This document shows, one piece after another, positions 60,101 to 64,000 of a stretch of DNA of 64,000 bases; positions within the stretch are counted from its first letter, which is position 1; every line of letters starts with the position of its first letter. This stretch comes from Haemonchus contortus. Lineage: Eukaryota > Nematoda > Chromadorea > Rhabditida > Trichostrongylidae. Location: NCBI GenBank assembly GCA_000469685.2, contig LS997564.1, forward strand, positions 27,872,959 to 27,936,958, in the 5' to 3' direction. A program made the translations under genes and the position numbers. The notes beneath the pieces are model-generated. The model saw only the letters and a list, made by a program, of their open reading frames with translations. It did not search any database and was not told the DNA's origin.

Positions 60101-62790
60101 TGTGGCTTATACAAACATTTGTCGCGCTTGTTAGTCTATCTGAGACCATAATCGTATTCTACATCAGTTATGAGGTAAATTTTAATTTATACCTAAATAA
60201 CATTCATTAATTGTTACCTATAAATGTATTAATACAGTAAATAATTATTATACTATGCCTCTTCACGTGAGCTGCGCCAGTTTAACCCTCTTTTTTTGGT
60301 GACAGCGCTTTACATTGTCATCGACTTGAAGCGCGGTCACTGATACTCGAAGATCTACAATTGCAGCTTTCATTCGGCAATCTAATTATATAGGAAGGAG
60401 TTGACTAATGAAATACTTCTTAAAGCACTCTCAAAGCGTCTAAGATCATGGCAAAATAGGTGGCATTTCAGTGGAACATTTGTCGCCTCTTCGTCAATGC
60501 CCACTTCCTTTTGGAACTCGTCACCAGCTTCCCATTTATCATAACGGTAAGTCATATTCTTTCTATTATTCCAATTCTAAGCCTTATTCTAATTTTACTA
60601 TTGAAGTGTTAAAGAGGGCAATACAAGTTACAAATTATATAAGCTACAATAGCAATGATATACTTCAGAAATAGCGTTCAAGTCGAGAACGAGTCGAGTT
60701 GCATATCTCTGGATCGGTGAAAACTAAGCCTCGCATTACGATTTTGGATCTCTATCTATGAACTTCTTCTTCCCTGTATCTATGAATCTTCCATCCTGAA
60801 AACTCACATTCATTACCCTTTGTATGTGATATGGAAGCGATGCGCTAAATGAGACACTCGAAAACCTGGAGCCCTTTCACACAGGGGGGAGAAGTTCAAC
60901 ATAAACTACTACGGCATATTTGCGACGGAATGGTAGCACATCTTTTCCTCGGACACCTTTACTCTCCATTCCATACAAATTTTTGGGATCCTTACAACGT
61001 TTATCGTTCGTCTTGAACAACTGAAAAGGTGGCTGGTTCAAAGAGGCCGGCTTGAAAGCCTATGAAAAAAAGAGGTTTTGAGACGCAGGTTATTTATCGG
61101 ATTGGCCATCAATTCACCTGCCTTTCTGCCCTTTTCGGGTGAAAACTCTTCCATTACACATGTGAATGCCCATTAAAATTATTACACGCACTTTTCTGAA
61201 CTATTGTAGTACATAACAGATACACGAAGCCTCGAGAACACTTTCCCAATCTAGCTGTTAGGAAGAACTGATTTGCAAGATGCGGGTTTTAATGAAGCGA
61301 TTTCGCTTATAAGCTTTATGAAATTATTCTTCATTTCGTCTTACCATAAGTTAGCTGAACCATAGTCAAGTACCCCATCACGCTCACTATGCACTGCTCC
61401 TCACAGCCTGTGAACACGTTTTCAATCCCTTCTAAAGAAATCTGAAGTTCCTGACGACGAAAATATAACACTCGGTCTTCCTTGATCGTATTTAAGCTAT
61501 TGCCCTTCAGAGTTGAGTCGAAGTCATTCAGAAAGACAGTTATCCTGGACTTCACATACTCGGGAAAGAAAAAGGGAAACTTCTCACACCGATCGTTCAG
61601 TGACGTGGGGAGAAAGAAAGAGAGAGAGATAAATATCGTACAAAATAAACGTCAATACGGCGCGACAGCAGATGTTAAGCGACCTGAAAAAGGAAGGGTC
61701 CAACAGATGAGTCGGGAAGTCTACTTTAACTGCATCAGTGACCGGTGGTTACTTCAAGCGAGGTTCAGAGACTTCATTATGAGACAAGAAGAACTGCCAA
61801 TATTGAGGTTACATTTGATGTGGACGATTGCTGGACATTTGATTGGAGCCATTTTGCTTCTGAGATTGAAGGCTTTCCATCTTCTTCAAAGTTAAAAAAC
61901 ATATTGTCTTATATTTGCCTTCCCATTTTTATGGACAGTGATCATAAGCATGCCCAAATATTAAGTTACTTGTTTTTCATTTATTATTTTGGCAGCTTTA
62001 TGATCACCGTCCATAAATTCCGCTAATTCTACTGCGCGGTTGTTGTTTCGACGAGAGCTTCAGCTTACAGCTTCTGAGCACGTTTTACATGCCAAATGCA
62101 CAAACGAAACACTGCTGCAATCGTAGGAGTCAGACTTTTGGGCCCACCTCAAAACGAAACTGATCAACTCTTATTCTTCTTATTCTTCTAACCTTCGTTC
62201 TTAACCTGATAGAAATTTCTATAAAAAAATTTCTGTTGAGAGTCCTCTCATTTTTTTGCATCAATTCATCAAAACTTGATTCTCTGTTTCTTCCACAATC
62301 GAGAAATAAATAAAACTAAAAAACTAATTAAACTGAAATTCAAAATTGAAGTTGCTGAAAATTGGCTAATTCACAGTGCTTTTCAGATTTTCTTCAGAGA
62401 TCTCCGAATAATGTATGTCCCAGTGTTTTTGAATTGCTGGCTTGCCAAGGGATCACTTCACTCAATGATGGTATGCTTCTGTTTTGAACCTGTCCTTTTT
62501 GTTTTTAGTGTAAGTAGCTTCAGAACGATTTGAATCGTGGATCCTTGGTAAAGCACTCTGCACTGTTTAGACACCTTCTGATTTTGTTTTCAACGCTGAT
62601 CTGCCTGATTTTCACTGGTAGGAGATTGACGTTTTGAAAATCTCAATACTCTAAAGAACATTACTGAGGATGCACTTACAGGTATGTGTAGCATAGAGCA
62701 TCTACAACGAGCAGGTGAACGCCAATTCGACCTTTTCACTAGCTTTTATTTTGTTATGGTTACATTTTCGACTGTTGGATATGGAGATTG
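54042..62790 (+). CDS. slo-2: Large-conductance K+ channel SLO-2 (KCNT family), N-terminus to selectivity filter
   Basis: This encodes the pore-forming subunit of the Slack/Slick-type channel, gated by internal ions (Cl-/Ca2+ in C. elegans, Na+ in vertebrates) and setting neuronal and muscle excitability at the plasma membrane. Exons: 54042-54166, 55771-55847, 58177-58285, 60066-60174, 60472-60546, 62387-62470, 62524-62617 and 62682-62790. All join in phase and follow the KCNT order: cytosolic lead-in, S1, S2, S3, S4, S5 and P-loop. The filter reads [13 protein letters not shown] landmarks include [21 protein letters not shown] and IEHLQRAG. S4 lacks the dense Arg ladder of Kv channels, as in the family. 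The last exon stops two bases into the Trp codon; S6, both RCK domains and the C-terminus lie outside the window. A short isoform starts at the ATG at 54042, directly after an in-frame TGA. Confidence 0.93.
55148..55310 (-). CDS. Antisense coding-like segment inside slo-2
   Basis: After a consensus GATTTCAG acceptor the - strand reads [20 protein letters not shown], then [20 protein letters not shown]. It is Cys-rich with no recognised family. It is in an slo-2 intron on the opposite strand, so it may be a nested gene fragment or chance. Confidence 0.25.
55771..55847 (+). CDS. slo-2: slo-2 cytosolic lead-in exon
   Basis: Reads [20 protein letters not shown] then EDKKT. The pattern K.RL...FI..(K/R) aligns with KERLKLFFIKNQR just before S1 in KCNT1/2. 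Acceptor ATTCCAG, donor A/GTATGT. An alternative acceptor 13 bases upstream would add NDSR, also seen at this place in the family. Confidence 0.8.
55925..56787 (+). mobile_element. Mariner relic in an slo-2 intron
   Basis: Inverted ends TTAGGTTGAGTAAAAAGTTT and its near-complement (56763-56787) are flanked by TA on both sides. The + strand frame 56279-56584 contains [20 protein letters not shown] and the catalytic block [20 protein letters not shown]. The N-terminal DNA-binding half and the 3' part are shifted or interrupted, so it is inactive. Confidence 0.88.
56985..57165 (-). repeat. Degenerate SINE fragment
   Basis: ACTTCCATTCAGAATTATAG and CCTCCCAGACGAGTCTAATA match the SINE body in - orientation. 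The head is replaced by the hairpin that follows. Confidence 0.55.
57168..57316. repeat. Near-perfect hairpin, arms of about 73 bp
   Basis: The left arm GTGTTCCTCGGAGGGATCTG...AAATCCTGCA is mirrored by TGCAGGATTT...GATCCCTCCGGGGAACAC around a 3-nt loop, with a few mismatches. It abuts a SINE remnant. Confidence 0.9.
57731..57958 (-). CDS. 75-codon hydrophobic ORF, antisense to slo-2
   Basis: Begins [20 protein letters not shown] and includes a membrane-like stretch [16 protein letters not shown]. It could be a fragment of a nematode seven-helix receptor; I do not recognise it securely. It lies in an slo-2 intron. Confidence 0.25.
   Translation of the reverse strand: MKRSHYLWKRLQSAHYIFVAMGTLFYSLCITLYIVIWRPRNLEIVPMGKPQKLIWLSMITLPSTVYAKYCSYISR
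58177..58285 (+). CDS. slo-2: slo-2 exon with S1
   Basis: Reads [20 protein letters not shown] then [15 protein letters not shown]. The phase of its CATCAG acceptor fits the preceding exon, and the hydrophobic stretch [15 protein letters not shown] sits where S1 is expected. The donor (TA/GTTGAT) is poor although its phase fits the next exon, so the 3' end is less certain. The S1-S2 loop is shorter than in vertebrates. Confidence 0.55.
59105..59405 (-). repeat. tRNA-derived SINE copy 5, in the slo-2 S1-S2 intron
   Basis: Tail complement AAGGATAAAGTCTTTTGGCG, body with CATTGAAGGCGTGTGG, and head complement TTGCCACAACATCACCTCCG at about 59379. Confidence 0.75.
60066..60174 (+). CDS. slo-2: slo-2 exon with S2
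   Basis: Reads [20 protein letters not shown] then [16 protein letters not shown]. It matches KCNT LWVERKMTLWAIQ...ISFLETMLLIYLSY residue by residue. Acceptor CTTTTTAG, donor GAG/GTAAAT. Confidence 0.9.
60472..60546 (+). CDS. slo-2: slo-2 exon with S3
   Basis: 25 codons, [20 protein letters not shown] and PFIIT, equivalent to GNIWEQIFRVSFVLEM...LPFIIT. Acceptor ATTTCAG, strong donor ACG/GTAAGT. The overlapping frame starting MEHLSPL is a shadow. Confidence 0.93.
62387..62470 (+). CDS. slo-2: slo-2 exon with S4
   Basis: 28 codons, [20 protein letters not shown] then KGSLHSMM. The [11 protein letters not shown] block is nearly invariant in KCNT proteins. Acceptor CTTTTCAG, donor ATG/GTATGC. 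Confidence 0.95.
62524..62617 (+). CDS. slo-2: slo-2 exon with S5
   Basis: [20 protein letters not shown] then [11 protein letters not shown]. Follows a 53-nt intron and ends G/GTAGGA in phase 1. It matches ND.HR...SAMFNQVLIL..TLLCLVFTG. Confidence 0.95.
62682..62790 (+). CDS. slo-2: slo-2 pore-loop exon
   Basis: [20 protein letters not shown] then [15 protein letters not shown] and two bases of W. The TVGYGD filter and the IEHLQRAG turret identify KCNT rather than SLO-1, which has a different turret. The donor TG/GTGAGC leads into an intron that runs off the window. Confidence 0.96.
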
Positions 62791-62964
62791 GTGAGCCATG
62801 CGATTTATTCTGAGTTTTTCTTTTGCGATTAGCTCTCGATATTGAGAAGAATAATATAGGTTGGAAGGGCTCATGAGGGCTCAGACAATTTCGAACGTTG
62901 TGAGCCTGGCCTGAGCTCCCACTTGCCTTCACACATATCTTCCAGCGTTGCTATGTTTTCTGGG

Positions 62965-63200
62965 GAGATTTGGTGTAGTGACAAAAGATGCCCTTTCGCA
63001 CGCCTAGTTTGGGAATTGGAAGACGAGGGCAATCTATCCTAACCCCCAGGGTCGGTCGGTTAATTGGACGGAACGAATCTGAGGGAATAGAACCACTGTC
63101 TACATTGTGTAGACCACATGCAAAGTGCTGCTACGATTCTGAATGGAAATCGGAAATGTGGCTTGAAACGGACACTTACCACGCGGGACTTGCATTGCCT
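62965..63200 (+). repeat. tRNA-derived SINE copy 6, in the slo-2 post-pore intron
   Basis: Head TTTGGTGTAGTGACAAAAG, box B region degraded, body with GGTTAATTGGACGGAACGAA and CTACGATTCTGAATGGAAAT. The 86-codon frame 62988-63248 is SINE sequence. Confidence 0.65.
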
Positions 63201-63444
63201 AAAACCTGGGTAATTAAACCTTTATGTGAAACACAGCATCAGGAATAATAAGTGCAACCTTCCTTTTATGGCACTAAAAAAACTGGTAACATTAAGAGAT
63301 ACGAATAACAGAACCATATCGCATAATAACGTAATCATAAGGCGACGAGAGTTCGAAGAAGAGATCGGAACAATAATAGCAAAAAATAAAAATATGAACT
63401 AAATAAATAATTATCTACTACCTGACCAAACTAATGGACAAACA

Positions 63445-64000
63445 TTACGTTGTAAGGAAAGTTCTGGCCGTTCCCGCGCACGCGCCATATGAATTCAAAT
63501 TTTGGCGGCTGTCCATTCAGACTAATCGACATATTGTGTTTCTTAGGAAAGCCATTAGTTGCTCTTTCTGTCATAGCGCTTTCTCCGAAGTAAGGTTTTG
63601 GAATCTTTAGGAGTTTTTTTGCAGAATGGATAGGATTGCTTTTCGAACGGTTTCACTTCACGAGTTCAAACTTGGTCGGACTGTAAAGAAGGCGGGCACA
63701 AACACCAATGTTGAATGGAGAGAAGGCACTGCACCGGAGCGAACGGTTTGTCGCTGGTTTCAGAAGTTCAGAAGTGGAGACAAGTCACTGGAAGGTGAAG
63801 AGCGAATTAGTCGACCATCATTACTTGATCACGATGATTTGCTAAGAGTTGTCGAGGAGGATCGACGTCAACCATTGATAGAGACTAAAAAGCATATGGG
63901 CTATCCCAGGCAGTCGTAGCTGACCTCTTCAAGCAACTTGGAACGGTGAAGAAACTTGATACGGAGCAGCAACAATTGAGGCACCTAGAAATTCCAAGTG
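63445..64000 (+). mobile_element. Mariner element, left part, running off the window
   Basis: A left end resembling mariner TIRs (TTACGTTGTAAGGAAAGTTC) lies 180 bp before an ATG at 63626. The frame reads MDRIAFRTVSLHEFKLGRTV, then PERTVCRWFQKFRSGDKSLE, the mariner/SETMAR-type helix-turn-helix region. Near 63897 a one-base indel ends it; the adjacent frame continues LSQAVVADLFKQLGTVKKLD. It is therefore a pseudogene. It sits in the intron after the slo-2 pore exon. Confidence 0.88.

Noticed and set aside
61331..62026. ORFs of 74, 137 and 93 codons between the slo-2 S3 and S4 exons
   Set aside because: I first took them for S1/S2 exons. The real S2 and S3 exons were then found at 60066 and 60472, and these frames show no KCNT similarity or usable splice sites.

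Overview
The window is nuclear DNA of a nematode. The evidence is a Hox gene of the mab-5 type, a SLO-2/KCNT potassium channel gene, an exact 22-nt match to the nematode spliced leader SL1, very short introns (about 41-53 nt) beside kilobase-sized ones, and many degenerate transposons (mariner, RTE-type LINE, LTR elements, tRNA-derived SINEs, MITEs). The large introns and heavy repeat load suggest a clade V parasite such as a strongylid or hookworm. That placement is an inference.

Layout, left to right. 1-4.8 kb: the last two exons of mab-5 on the + strand, with a 2.1-kb intron inside the homeobox, then its 3' UTR. 5-7 kb: the 3' end of an unrecognised + strand gene built from small phase-compatible exons. 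7.9-8.2 kb: a possible first exon pair. 12.6-13.8 kb: an RTE-like LINE relic. 14.2-16.3 kb: a 2-kb inverted repeat followed by a perfect 67-bp palindrome. 18.4-18.8 kb: a possible exon and the SL1 sequence. 19.9-22.1 kb: an unrecognised - strand gene and the polyadenylated end of a + strand gene. 22.2-26.8 kb: two nested LTR retrotransposons, both on the - strand. 27-49 kb: mostly repeats (mariner, SINE, MITE) with scattered unidentified coding-like segments.

49.4 kb to the right edge: the 5' half of slo-2 on the + strand. Eleven exons are visible, encoding two alternative N-termini, the cytosolic lead-in, S1-S5 and the selectivity filter; S6 and the RCK/C-terminal part lie beyond the window. 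Its introns carry SINE, mariner, hairpin and antisense ORF material.

Most stand-alone ORFs of 60-150 codons are shadows or chance. The real genes were found by reading short exons between AG acceptors and GT donors and checking phase continuity. Named genes rest on clear family motifs. The unnamed candidates rest only on splice signals, phase and natural-looking peptides, and are scored low. mab-5 and slo-2 are on different chromosomes in C. elegans, so their linkage here is either a rearrangement or an assembly join.
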